Shown here: piece after piece, positions 1 through 8,046 of the stretch
Layout of the letters: the number at the start of each line of letters is the position of its first letter
How positions within the stretch are numbered: position 1 is the first letter of the stretch
DNA from: Intrasporangiaceae bacterium
GTDB lineage: Bacteria > Actinomycetota > Actinomycetes > Actinomycetales > Dermatophilaceae
Assembly: GCA_021324575.1 (NCBI GenBank)
Contig: JAJPIW010000074.1
Location: forward strand, 25,632 to 89,631
DNA: 64,000 nt
Reading direction: 5' to 3'
Translations under genes and position numbers: made by a program
The notes under the pieces: generated by a model
Seen by the model: the letters and a program-made list of their open reading frames with translations, nothing else
What the model was told of the DNA's origin: nothing
Databases searched by the model: none

Positions 1-169
1 CATGGCCGAGGGCGACATCGTTGCCGACGGCCCGACCACCGAGGTCGTGGTGGCCTCGCCCGCGTTCGCCCCGCAGGTGGCCAAGATCCTCGCCCCGCTC
101 CCCTACCTGACCGTCGACGACGTCCGCCGCACTCAGACGGCCACCGACACCTCGCCTACCGAACCATGA
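1..169 (+). CDS. ECF transporter ATP-binding subunit, C-terminal end (partial)
   Basis: Last 55 codons of a gene that begins before the window; reading starts at base 2 and the TGA is at 167-169. The visible tail contains ADGPTTEVV and SPAFAPQVAKIL, wording typical of the C-terminus of energy-coupling-factor transporter ATPases in actinobacteria. These subunits hydrolyse ATP on the inner face of the membrane to drive vitamin or metal uptake through a T and an S subunit. The stop overlaps the next ATG in an ATGA, so the next gene, an S-component-like protein, is translationally coupled to it. The family call rests on a short tail plus this context; the Walker motifs lie outside the window. Confidence 0.7.
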   Translation, partial: MAEGDIVADGPTTEVVVASPAFAPQVAKILAPLPYLTVDDVRRTQTATDTSPTEP

Positions 170-981
170 GCCGTACCAACGCGATTCGCCTCCGCTGGCG
201 GTCCACGCTAGCCGTCGCTCTCGTCTCGGTCGCCGGCCTGATCGCCTTCCTCTGGCCGCTCTTCGCCGGCCCACACTCCTCGATCACCCGGAACGGCGAG
301 GCCCCGCTCGTCTTCGCGCTCATGCTCCCTCTCCTGCTCGCCGTCGTCCTCGCCGAGATCGCCGAGGGCGGCCTCGACGTCAAGGCGGTGGCCATACTCG
401 GCGTCCTGTCGGCCGTCGGCGCCGCCCTTCGACCGCTGGGTGCCGGCACGGCCGGGCTGGAGACCGTGTTCTTCCTGCTCGTGCTCGGCGGCCGGGTGTT
501 CGGTGCCGGCTTCGGCTTCGTCCTCGGCGCCACGACCCTGTTCGGCTCGGCGCTCATCACCGGTGGCGTCGGCCCCTGGCTGCCGTTCCAGATGATCGGC
601 GCGGCGTGGATCGGGCTGGGCGCCGGCCTCTTGCCGCCCGCCCGGGGGCGCTGGGAGCTCGCTCTGCTCGCGGCATACGGGGGGATCGCCGGGCTGGTCT
701 ACGGGGCACTCCTCAACTTCTCGTTCTGGCCGTTCGCGACCGGCGGCGGGACAGGGGTGTCGTTCGTCCCCGGCGGCCCGATGCTGGACAACCTGCACCG
801 GTTCGTCGTCTTCTCGGTGACGACGTCCCTCGGCTGGGACATCGGCCGCGCCCTGACCAACGTCGTCCTCATCGTCCTCACCGGGCGGGCCGTCCTCGGC
901 GCACTCCGTCGAGCCGCCCGCAAGGCCGCGTTCGACGCGCCCGTCACCTTCGCCGAGCCACCCGCCACAATGGGCAGGTGA
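166..981 (+). CDS. ECF transporter substrate-binding (S) component-like membrane protein
   Basis: 271 residues with about six hydrophobic segments (around residues 14-32, 47-63, 73-90, 100-125, 143-158 and 165-185) and a basic cytoplasmic tail. Size, topology and the ATGA overlap with the ATPase upstream support an S component that captures a small substrate for an ECF importer. I cannot tell the substrate. Residues 195-215 are rich in Gly/Pro and probably form an outer loop. The gene ends in a GTGA overlap with the FAD oxidase behind it, so three genes run as one unit. A third subunit (EcfT) is expected upstream of the window. Confidence 0.65.
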   Translation: MSRTNAIRLRWRSTLAVALVSVAGLIAFLWPLFAGPHSSITRNGEAPLVFALMLPLLLAVVLAEIAEGGLDVKAVAILGVLSAVGAALRPLGAGTAGLETVFFLLVLGGRVFGAGFGFVLGATTLFGSALITGGVGPWLPFQMIGAAWIGLGAGLLPPARGRWELALLAAYGGIAGLVYGALLNFSFWPFATGGGTGVSFVPGGPMLDNLHRFVVFSVTTSLGWDIGRALTNVVLIVLTGRAVLGALRRAARKAAFDAPVTFAEPPATMGR

Positions 982-2330
982 CCGACTTCCGCGGCCAGGT
1001 CGACGACCCGGACATCAAGGCGACGTATGCCGTGGACCAGTCCGTGGCCACTCCGCCGGAGGGCGACTTCACCCTCGTCCGGGCCCGCGACCTGGCCGAC
1101 GTCGTGGAGGTCCTCACCGAGGCGCAGGCTCGCGGCATACCCGTCGTGCCGCAGGGCGCCCGCAGCGGCCGGGCCGGTGGCGCGGTGGCGGTCGAGGGCG
1201 GCATCGTGCTCAACGTCATGGGCCTGGCCGGGGTCAGCACGGTCGACGATGTCGAGGGCATCGCGGTCTGCGGGCCGGGAACGGTGACCGCGGACCTCAA
1301 GCAGGCCGCGGCCGCCCACGGCCTGTTCTACCCGCCGGACCCGGCATCGGTCGCGTTCTGCTCGGTCGGCGGCAACGTGGCGACCAACGCCGGCGGGCTG
1401 TGCTGCGTCAAGTACGGCGTGACGGCCGACCACGTCCGCGGCCTGCAGGTCGTCCTGGCCGGCGGCGAGGTGATCCGGACCGGGCGGCATACGGCCAAGG
1501 GCGTAGCCGGGCTGGACCTCACCGGACTCTTCGTCGGTTCGGAGGGAACTCTCGGCGTCGTCACCGAGGTGGTGGCCTCGCTCCTGCCCGCACCGGCGCC
1601 CGCGCTCACCGCCCTCGCCACCTTCGACTCCCTCGACGCCGCCTCGCGCGCCATCGTCGCGCTCCGCCGTGACCCGCACCGGCCGAGCATGGCCGAGCTC
1701 CTCGACGCCTTCTCCATCAAGGCGGTCCAGCAGCTGGGCGACTACGGCTTCCCGTCCGACTGCGCCGCCGTCCTCCTCGTCCAGTCCGACCGCGACGGGC
1801 ACACGCGCGAGGACGTCCAGCGCTACGGCGACCTGCTCTCGACCGCCGGCGCGACCGAGATCGCGGTCGCGGACGACCCGGCCGAGGCCGAGGCCCTGAT
1901 GGCGGGGCGCCGGGTGGTCAGCACCGCGCTGGAGGGCCACGGGGCCCGGATGGTCGAGGACGTGTGCGTCCCGATCGCGCGGCTCACCGAGCTGGTCGAA
2001 CGGTCCCAGTCCGTATGCCGGTCGCTGGGGGTCGAGGTCGCGTTCTCCGGCCACGCGGGAGACGGCAACCTGCACCCGTCGCTCTTCTTCGACGCCGGCG
2101 ACCCGGCCAGCCGGGAGCGGGCCGAGGCCGCCTTCGGGGAGATCGTCGACCTCGCGTTGGGGATGGGCGGCACGATCACCGGCGAGCACGGAGTCGGCTC
2201 GCTCAAGGCGCCCTGGCTCCGTCGCGAGCTGGGTGACGCCGAAATCCAACGCCAGCAACGGATCAAGGCCGTCTTCGACCCGGCCGGGATCCTCAATCCC
2301 GGGCGCGTGTACCCACCTTTGGCAGGATGA
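978..2330 (+). CDS. FAD-binding oxidase, glycolate/D-lactate oxidase family (GlcD-like)
   Basis: 450 residues from GTG 978, chosen because it overlaps the previous stop in a GTGA. The N-terminal half is a PCMH-type FAD-binding domain: VPQGARSGRAGG around residue 55 and a conserved SVGGNVATNAGG near 130. The C-terminal half is the FAD-oxidase C domain, with AGDGNLHP near 355 and TGEHGVGSLK near 395, which place flavin and substrate. Family members oxidise 2-hydroxy acids such as glycolate or D-lactate to 2-oxo acids. The exact substrate is not readable from sequence. No GlcE or GlcF partner is adjacent, so it may act as a single-subunit dehydrogenase. Confidence 0.85.
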   Translation: MTDFRGQVDDPDIKATYAVDQSVATPPEGDFTLVRARDLADVVEVLTEAQARGIPVVPQGARSGRAGGAVAVEGGIVLNVMGLAGVSTVDDVEGIAVCGPGTVTADLKQAAAAHGLFYPPDPASVAFCSVGGNVATNAGGLCCVKYGVTADHVRGLQVVLAGGEVIRTGRHTAKGVAGLDLTGLFVGSEGTLGVVTEVVASLLPAPAPALTALATFDSLDAASRAIVALRRDPHRPSMAELLDAFSIKAVQQLGDYGFPSDCAAVLLVQSDRDGHTREDVQRYGDLLSTAGATEIAVADDPAEAEALMAGRRVVSTALEGHGARMVEDVCVPIARLTELVERSQSVCRSLGVEVAFSGHAGDGNLHPSLFFDAGDPASRERAEAAFGEIVDLALGMGGTITGEHGVGSLKAPWLRRELGDAEIQRQQRIKAVFDPAGILNPGRVYPPLAG

Positions 2331-2334
2331 GCCC

Positions 2335-2874
2335 ATGAGTTCGATCGACGCCGACCCGACCGCTTCGTGGCTCTCCCGTGAGGAGCTGGACAGCGCCCGT
2401 GAGCGACTGCCGATCCTGTACGTCCACGCCGTGCCGGTGCGCGTCGACCACTCCGGCACGGTGACCTCGGTCGGGCTGCTCCTGCGCGTCTCCGCCGACG
2501 GCATCATCAACCGCGAGCTGGTGGCCGGTCGAGTGCTCTACCACGAGCGGATCCGCGACGCCCTGCTCCGGCACATCGAGAAGGACCTCGGGCCGATGGC
2601 GCTGCCCCGGATCCCGGTGAGCCCCGTGCCCTTCACGATCGCCGAGCACTTCCCGACGCCCGGCGTCACGGCATACGTCGACCCGCGCCAGCACGCCGTC
2701 TCCCTCGCCTACATCGTGGCCGTCACCGGCGACTGCGCCCCACAGCACGATGCGCTCGACCTGGCCTGGCTCTCGCCGCACGAGGCACTCGACCCACAGC
2801 TCCTCATCGAGATGACCGGTGGCCACGGCGTGCTGCTCCGGCAGGCGTTGGCCCACCTCGGCCACGCCGTCTGA
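2335..2874 (+). CDS. DUF4916 (NUDIX-like) protein
   Basis: 179 residues from ATG 2335, with AGGATGA just upstream as ribosome-binding site. The gene begins 4 bases after the FAD oxidase stop. It resembles the actinobacterial DUF4916 family, a NUDIX-fold group without the canonical Nudix box. No GX5EX7REUXEEXGU motif is visible here, so hydrolase activity is not assured. Recognisable stretches are LLRVSADGIINRELVAGRV near residue 45 and the end, where WLSPHEAL precedes a helical tail. Function unknown. A long palindrome at 2903-2962 closes the transcription unit. Confidence 0.65.
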   Translation: MSSIDADPTASWLSREELDSARERLPILYVHAVPVRVDHSGTVTSVGLLLRVSADGIINRELVAGRVLYHERIRDALLRHIEKDLGPMALPRIPVSPVPFTIAEHFPTPGVTAYVDPRQHAVSLAYIVAVTGDCAPQHDALDLAWLSPHEALDPQLLIEMTGGHGVLLRQALAHLGHAV

Positions 2875-2902
2875 GCCGAGTCCTCGGCCCGCTGGCTCGG
2901 AG

Positions 2903-2962
2903 TCGAGTGATCACGACGCTCGGGGATCCCGCGAGGCACCCCCGAGAGTCGTGATCTCTCGA
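2903..2962. terminator. Long-arm palindrome between convergent genes
   Basis: Arms of 22 bases (2903-2924 and 2941-2962) pair with two mismatches around a 16-base spacer; the outer arm reads TCGAGTGATCACGAC. It lies between the DUF4916 gene (+) and plsC (-), so it probably terminates both. The arm sequence recurs exactly at 28085-28144. There is no T-tract. Confidence 0.7.
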
Positions 2963-3013
2963 TCCTTCCCACCTCTCGTCAGGAGGAGCGGGGCGGAGTG
3001 GGATCGGCTGGGG

Positions 3014-3766
3014 TCAGCCGGTGAACTCGTCGCGCGTCCGCTTCATGCTGTGTGCCTCGCGGGCCGCGGCCTCCTCGGGCGTCGGCGCGGTCCCGCCGAG
3101 CCGCGCGGGGAGGAACTTCAGGTCGTCGCCGGTCAGGGTCGGGTAGCGCGACTGCTGCTCGTGGAGCTGCGCCACCATCACCGCGTGGAGGTGGTCGTTG
3201 ATCGCCTCGGCGTCGCCCTTGCGCGGCGCCTCGATCGGCTCGCCGATGGTGATGAAGATCGGGAAGCTCGTGCGGCCGAGCCGCTTGGGGATGTTCTTGG
3301 TCCACACCCGCTGGCTGCCCCAGATGGTCGTCGGCAGAATCGGGACGCCGGCGGCCTGGGCCATCCGGACGGTGCCGCTCTTGAACTCCTTGAGCTCGAA
3401 CGACAGCGAGATCGTCGCCTCGGGGAAGACACCGACCACCTCCCCGGCCTTCAGCGCGTTGACCGCCGAGCGGAACGACGCGGCACCGGCGTTGCGGTCG
3501 ACCGGGATGTGCTTCATCCCGCGCATGAGCGGCCCGGCGAGGTTGTGCCCGAAGATCGACTCCTTGGCCATGAACCGGACGAGCCGCTTGGCCGGGAGAG
3601 CCGCGTACCCGGCATACGTGAAGTCCATGTAGCCGGTGTGGTTGATCGCCATGACGGCGCCACCGGTGCGGGGCACGTTCTCGGCCCCGCGGATGTCGAA
3701 CTTGAGGCCCTGGGCCTTGAAGACGGTTCGGGCGACGGCCAGCACCGGCGGGTAGACGTACTCCAT
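3014..3766 (-). CDS. plsC: 1-acyl-sn-glycerol-3-phosphate acyltransferase (PlsC family)
   Basis: 250 residues. Transfers an acyl chain to lysophosphatidic acid at the inner membrane face, the second acylation of phospholipid synthesis. The catalytic HX4D motif is visible as NHTGYMDF near residues 42-49, and a glycerol-phosphate-binding block as VFPEAT near 114, where the family usually has FPEGT. The C-terminal 40 residues are charged and Pro/Ala-rich. It starts 9 bases after the M20 dipeptidase stop, so it is probably the last gene of the six-gene operon that begins at 9259. Actinobacteria carry several PlsC paralogues, so another acceptor is possible. Confidence 0.8.
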   Translation of the reverse strand: MEYVYPPVLAVARTVFKAQGLKFDIRGAENVPRTGGAVMAINHTGYMDFTYAGYAALPAKRLVRFMAKESIFGHNLAGPLMRGMKHIPVDRNAGAASFRSAVNALKAGEVVGVFPEATISLSFELKEFKSGTVRMAQAAGVPILPTTIWGSQRVWTKNIPKRLGRTSFPIFITIGEPIEAPRKGDAEAINDHLHAVMVAQLHEQQSRYPTLTGDDLKFLPARLGGTAPTPEEAAAREAHSMKRTRDEFTG

Positions 3767-3775
3767 GACGCGAGC

Positions 3776-5176
3776 CTACGGCGTACGGGCCGCAGCGACA
3801 CCGGCGAGCTCACAGACGAACAGCGCCTGGGCGATCGCGGTGCGCCGCAGCTCCCCCGGGTCGACGCTCTCGTTGGGCCCGTGGATCCGGCAGGCTGGCT
3901 CCTCGACCCCGAGCAGGAGGATCTCGGCGTCCGGGTGCAGCTCGGCCAGCGCCGTCGCCAGCGGGATCGAGCCGCCCTGACCGGTGGTCACCGGGTCGGT
4001 GCCGAAGGCCGTGCGCATGGCCCGGTTCATGGCGGCGTATGCCGGTCCGTCGGTGGCGAGGCGAAGCCCCTGCCCGAGCGAGACCGGCCTGACCTCGACC
4101 CGGCCCCACGGCGTGTGCCGCTCCAGGTGGGCGACGAGCAGCTGCTGGGCGTCGGCGGCCCGCATCGACGGCGGGACGCGGAGGTTGACCACGGCCCGGG
4201 CCGTGCCCTGGACCGCCGCCGTGACCTGGGCGATGGGCGGGACGTCGATGGCGAGCACCGTGGCCGCCGGCCGGGCCCAGAGGAGGTCCCCGACCGTGCC
4301 GCCATCGGCCCCGGTGAGCGGCTCGACGCCGTCGACGACCGCCGCGTCACCCCGGAACCGTTCCACGTCGTATGCCGCGCCGTCCCAGACCCCGTCGTGC
4401 GCGAGTCCGTCGATGGTCGTCTCGCCGTTCGCGTCGCGCAGGCTGGCCAAGGCCATGAGCAGGGCCTGCAGGGCATCGGGGGCGGCGCCGCCGTACATGC
4501 CTGAGTGGGCGGGGTGGTCCATTGTCCTCACCGTGACGATGACGCTGCCCGTGCCGCGCAGTGATGTCGTGAGGGTTGGCAGTCCGAGCTCGATGTTGCC
4601 GGTGTCGGCGAGGAGGATCGCGTCGGCCGCCACCAGGTCGGGGCGGGACCGAGCCAGCTTCTCCATGCCACCGCTGCTCTGCTCCTCGGACCCCTCGACG
4701 ACGACCTTGACCGTCACCGGCCACTCACCGAGCACCTCGCGAACCGCCTCCAGGGCGATCATGCTCGCGACGAAGTTGCCCTTGCAGTCGGCCGATCCCC
4801 TTGCATACCAACGGCCTTCGCGATCGGTGAGCTCCCACGGCGAGCTGTCCCACGCGTCGAGGTCGCCGGCCGGGACGACGTCGTGGTGGGTGTAGAAGAG
4901 CACGGTCGGGGCACCTGCCGGGCCGGCGGACCGGCCCACGACGGCGACCGACCCGTCCGGTGTCTCGATCGCCTCGACCTCCTCGAAACCCACGGCGCGC
5001 ACCATCGCCGCGACGTCGGCGGCGGCCGCCCGGCACTCCTCGGCCGGCTCGATCGCCGGGTTCGCGACCGAGCGGTGGGAGACCAGACGGGCCAGGTCGA
5101 CCCGAGCGCCCGGCATACGGGAGTCGACGGCGGCGGTGACCGCGGCGACGAGCGCGTCGTCGAGGGAGACCGTCAC
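3776..5176 (-). CDS. M20 family metallopeptidase (dipeptidase-like)
   Basis: 466 residues from GTG 5176, chosen for its GTGA overlap with the stop of the esterase upstream. A di-zinc exopeptidase of the M20 (ArgE/DapE/CPG2) superfamily. Ligand and catalytic motifs are visible in order: FYTHHDVVPAG near residue 95, RGSADCKGN near 125, VEGSEEQSSGG near 160, and a late RIHGPNESV near 435. A dimerisation lid lies between about 200 and 350. Such enzymes cleave dipeptides or N-acyl amino acids. It is the fifth gene of the ATP-grasp operon, so its substrate may be the product of the ligase encoded there (inference). Confidence 0.82.
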   Translation of the reverse strand: MTVSLDDALVAAVTAAVDSRMPGARVDLARLVSHRSVANPAIEPAEECRAAAADVAAMVRAVGFEEVEAIETPDGSVAVVGRSAGPAGAPTVLFYTHHDVVPAGDLDAWDSSPWELTDREGRWYARGSADCKGNFVASMIALEAVREVLGEWPVTVKVVVEGSEEQSSGGMEKLARSRPDLVAADAILLADTGNIELGLPTLTTSLRGTGSVIVTVRTMDHPAHSGMYGGAAPDALQALLMALASLRDANGETTIDGLAHDGVWDGAAYDVERFRGDAAVVDGVEPLTGADGGTVGDLLWARPAATVLAIDVPPIAQVTAAVQGTARAVVNLRVPPSMRAADAQQLLVAHLERHTPWGRVEVRPVSLGQGLRLATDGPAYAAMNRAMRTAFGTDPVTTGQGGSIPLATALAELHPDAEILLLGVEEPACRIHGPNESVDPGELRRTAIAQALFVCELAGVAAARTP

Positions 5177-5898
5177 GGAACCAGCTGGTCGAGGTAGAGG
5201 GGCAGCATCTCCCACCAGGTGGGCCAGTCGTGCTTGTAGGCCGGGCCCCAGTCGTCGACCCGGTTGGGGACGTCCTTGGCGCCGAGCGCGTTCGCGGCGT
5301 TCCAGGACTCCCCGACGTTCTCCCACTCCCCCGAGCCGGAGGCCAGCACGATGTTGGCCCGGCGCAGCCGTTCGAGGCTCTCGCCCTCGAGGCCGGGCAG
5401 GAAGTGCAGCGGAGAGGCGAAGTACATGTCGTCGGTGAACGGGCCGCCGATGAACCGGGTGATGTCGTAGGTTCCGCTCATGCAGACCGCGGCGTCGAAG
5501 AGGTGCGGGAAGCGGCAGGTCACCGCGAGGGCGTTGAAGGCACCGATCGAGGCACCGGCCGCGATGATCGGCTGTGGCCCGGAGGAGTCCTCGATGATGG
5601 CCGGTACGACCTCGCTGGCGATGGCCTGCTGGTAGGCGTTGAACAGCCACATCCGGTACTCGGTCGAGCCCTCGTCGGCCTGCATCGCCTTCCCGGCGGC
5701 GCTGTCGCACGAGTAGACCTTGATCCGGCCGTCGTCGATGAGCGGTTGGATGAACCGGATCAGCTTGTGCCGCTCGACCTCCTCGGCATCGCCACCCGCC
5801 GTCGGGAAGAGGAGGACGGGGATCCCGTAGTGGCCCCAGCGGACCAGGGTGATGTCCCGGTCCATCCGGGGCGAGTGCCAGCGCTCGGTGACCTTCAT
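5173..5898 (-). CDS. Esterase family (alpha/beta hydrolase) protein
   Basis: 241 residues from ATG 5898 (MKVTERW...). A putative serine esterase of the enterochelin-esterase/antigen 85-like group. The nucleophile elbow is GASIGAFNA near residue 115, with Ser at its centre. DAAVCMSGTYD follows, typical of these folds. No signal peptide, so cytoplasmic. It sits 40 bases after the Fes-like gene and overlaps the M20 gene by 4 bases. Two different alpha/beta hydrolases side by side suggest related but distinct ester substrates. A longer upstream reading in the same frame is low-complexity and has no better ribosome site. Confidence 0.75.
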   Translation of the reverse strand: MKVTERWHSPRMDRDITLVRWGHYGIPVLLFPTAGGDAEEVERHKLIRFIQPLIDDGRIKVYSCDSAAGKAMQADEGSTEYRMWLFNAYQQAIASEVVPAIIEDSSGPQPIIAAGASIGAFNALAVTCRFPHLFDAAVCMSGTYDITRFIGGPFTDDMYFASPLHFLPGLEGESLERLRRANIVLASGSGEWENVGESWNAANALGAKDVPNRVDDWGPAYKHDWPTWWEMLPLYLDQLVP

Positions 5899-5938
5899 GG
5901 GCAAACCTTCCTGACGGTGGTGCGGGACGGGTGTGGGA

Positions 5939-7087
5939 CTACTCGTACACGAACTTCTGGGGTCCTGGATAGATCCAGGACAGGCCGTCGCGGAGCCGGT
6001 CGCGCCAGTCCTCCCAGTTGTGGCCGTCCCGGGCCTCGACATAGCGGACCGTGATCCCCGCCTCGCGGAAGACGGGGACCATCGAGCGGTTGGGCGTGAT
6101 GAGCGGCTCGTAGGTCCCGCAGCTCATGAAGATCCGGTCGACGACGCGGGTCGGCTTGGCCCGGTACCGGTTGACGAACTTGACGACCGGGTCGAACGCC
6201 GGCCCGCCACCATGCTCGGTGCCGATGTCGGTGAAGACGAGCGAGGCCGACTGGAGCAGGAGCGAGCCGTAGAAGCCGGGGTACCGGACCGCCGTCGACA
6301 GGGCCGCGATCCCGCCGAAGCTGGAGCCCATGAGGCACCGCCCCTCGGCGGAGGTGATGAGCGGCAGCCGCTCGGTGAGGGCCGGCACGAGCTCGCGGGA
6401 CACGAACCGGGCGTGCGGCGCGTGGTTGGGGTACTCGCGCAGCCGGTCCCGGGGCGGCAGGAACACCGCGACGAGGGGCGCGACGTCGAGCCGGTGGATG
6501 AGGTTGTCCAGCACCGTCTTCATCGCGGCGTACTGGAGGTAGTCGCCCCCGTCGTGGACGACCAGGAGCGGGTAGCGCTGGGCAGTGCTGTAGCGCGCGG
6601 GCAGGTAGAGCCAGTACGGCTGGTCGCGGCGCAGCGCCTTGGACCGCATGCTCTCCTCGAGCAGCTGTCCGGGGCGCGCGTTGGGGTCGTGGTGCACCCA
6701 CTCGGGCACGGCATACCCCGTCGCCGCGCACACCGAGCTCGACCCCACCGGCGAGTGCGCCGCCCGCGGGTTGAGCGGGTCGTTGAACCGCTCGTAGTGC
6801 TCCCCGCGTCGGGTCTCGATCTGGTACTCGACCCGCGAGCCCTCGGGCAGGACGGTCGTCGCGGCCCACAGGTCGGTGTCCGGGAGCCGGCGCATGACGA
6901 GCGGGTCGGGCAGGCCGACCACCCGATGGCGCACCGCCACCGCGTCGGCCTCGCCGCGGTAGAGGAACGTGGCCCGCTCGCCCTCGATGATCGGCGAGCC
7001 GAACCGGCCGACGAACCGGTCGATCTGGCCGGCGTCGAGCGGTTCGTGGTCGCGGAGCCGGTTGATGGCCAGGCGGCTGGTCATCAT
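5939..7087 (-). CDS. Enterochelin-esterase-like hydrolase with N-terminal CBM48/Fes-type domain
   Basis: 382 residues. Residues 25-120 form an early-Ig-like domain as in Fes (FLYRGEADAVAVRH, then RRLPDTDLW). The alpha/beta hydrolase core has the nucleophile elbow MGSSFGG near residue 250 and a late catalytic histidine in RDGHNWEDW near 360. Fes proteins hydrolyse ester bonds of trilactone siderophores. No siderophore synthesis genes are in view, so the substrate is open. The start overlaps the stop of the S51-like gene (ATGA). Two ATG codons in tandem (7087 and 7084) are possible starts; the first is used here. Confidence 0.75.
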   Translation of the reverse strand: MMTSRLAINRLRDHEPLDAGQIDRFVGRFGSPIIEGERATFLYRGEADAVAVRHRVVGLPDPLVMRRLPDTDLWAATTVLPEGSRVEYQIETRRGEHYERFNDPLNPRAAHSPVGSSSVCAATGYAVPEWVHHDPNARPGQLLEESMRSKALRRDQPYWLYLPARYSTAQRYPLLVVHDGGDYLQYAAMKTVLDNLIHRLDVAPLVAVFLPPRDRLREYPNHAPHARFVSRELVPALTERLPLITSAEGRCLMGSSFGGIAALSTAVRYPGFYGSLLLQSASLVFTDIGTEHGGGPAFDPVVKFVNRYRAKPTRVVDRIFMSCGTYEPLITPNRSMVPVFREAGITVRYVEARDGHNWEDWRDRLRDGLSWIYPGPQKFVYE

Positions 7088-8046
7088 GCGCGCCTCAGCT
7101 CGTGGATGGCGCCGTCGACGCCGAGGACGCGCGACCCGCCGGGCAGCCCGCCGTCGGCGGTGACGTCGAGGATGACGCCCTCGTCGAGGAGGAGGCAGTG
7201 CCGGTCACCGAAGCGCCGGGCGAGGATCGCCGACCGCGGCTTGTCCTCGAGCCGGAGCCTCGTCCGCGCGTGCGGCAGGGCGACGACGCCTGACACCCGG
7301 GCCAGGCCGCGGTCGAAGAGCTCGGTCTCGCTCGCACCTTGCGGCCCGTGGTCGTGGAAGAGGACGACCTCCTCGGTGAGCGCCATCGCGCCGGCGGACC
7401 AGGCGATGACCGGGAGCCCCGGGGCCGGGTCGATGGAGAACAGCCGCAGGGTCCGAAGGAGGGTGCCGACGTTGCCGCCGGGCAGGACGACGGCAGCAGC
7501 CGCCGCCAGCGCTGCCTCGATCTCCCCGCGGTGCCAGCCGATCACGCCGCTGGTGGCGGCCCGCTCCACGAGGTCGCCGTCGTCGTACAGCGCCCCGAGC
7601 CTGGCCAGGTACCAGTCGTCGACGTGCCGGACCACCTCGATCGCGTCGTCCAGGGCCCCGTATGCCGTGTCGTCGCCATCGGCGAGAAGCCGCCGCTGCA
7701 CGGCATACGCGCCGTCGAGGGCGTACTGCAGCCGCAGCCGGTAGATCGAGAGGAGTCGCTCGTGCCGGTCCCGGAAGGCGAGCGCCGACGCGGCGAACCG
7801 GCGGTCCTTCTCGAGCACGTCGAGCATCCGGTGGTAGAGGCGCAGGTGGTGGGCGCGGCCGTCGAGGGCGGTGTCGAGCTCGCTGACCTCGTCCTCGCGC
7901 TCCTCCCACCCGGAGTTGATGACGGCGACCGGGCCGTCGGTGTCCAGGGAGCGCAGCGCGGCGGTCGCCGTCTGCTTGAACCGCTGCGGACCGAGCAGAA
8001 GGGTCCGGGGGGTGGCCGACGCGGGGTGGAACTCCTCAGCCGGCAT
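7084..8046 (-). CDS. Peptidase E / cyanophycinase-like (S51, class I amidotransferase fold) protein
   Basis: 320 residues. The C-terminal half has the S51 arrangement: VVLPGGNVGTLL near residue 190 followed by the nucleophile elbow AWSAGAMALTE near 215, where Ser replaces the Cys of glutamine amidotransferases. Peptidase E cleaves Asp-X dipeptides and cyanophycinase cleaves the Asp-Arg polymer. The N-terminal 160 residues are helical and not part of the usual short PepE, so this is a distinct subfamily. It overlaps the ATP-grasp gene by 11 bases, tying a bond-forming and a bond-breaking enzyme together. Substrate unknown. Confidence 0.7.
   Translation of the reverse strand: MPAEEFHPASATPRTLLLGPQRFKQTATAALRSLDTDGPVAVINSGWEEREDEVSELDTALDGRAHHLRLYHRMLDVLEKDRRFAASALAFRDRHERLLSIYRLRLQYALDGAYAVQRRLLADGDDTAYGALDDAIEVVRHVDDWYLARLGALYDDGDLVERAATSGVIGWHRGEIEAALAAAAAVVLPGGNVGTLLRTLRLFSIDPAPGLPVIAWSAGAMALTEEVVLFHDHGPQGASETELFDRGLARVSGVVALPHARTRLRLEDKPRSAILARRFGDRHCLLLDEGVILDVTADGGLPGGSRVLGVDGAIHELRRA

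Noticed and set aside
156..2510. Long minus-strand frames opposite the ECF and FAD-oxidase genes
   Set aside because: They are antisense shadows produced by GC-rich third positions; the plus-strand frames carry clear family motifs.
2903..2962. Insertion sequence or transposon end
   Set aside because: Palindromes are present but there is no transposase frame, no target duplication and no terminal pairing at element scale anywhere in the window.
5939..7087. Siderophore esterase of an enterobactin-like pathway
   Set aside because: The fold fits Fes, but no siderophore synthesis, export or iron-uptake genes are in view.
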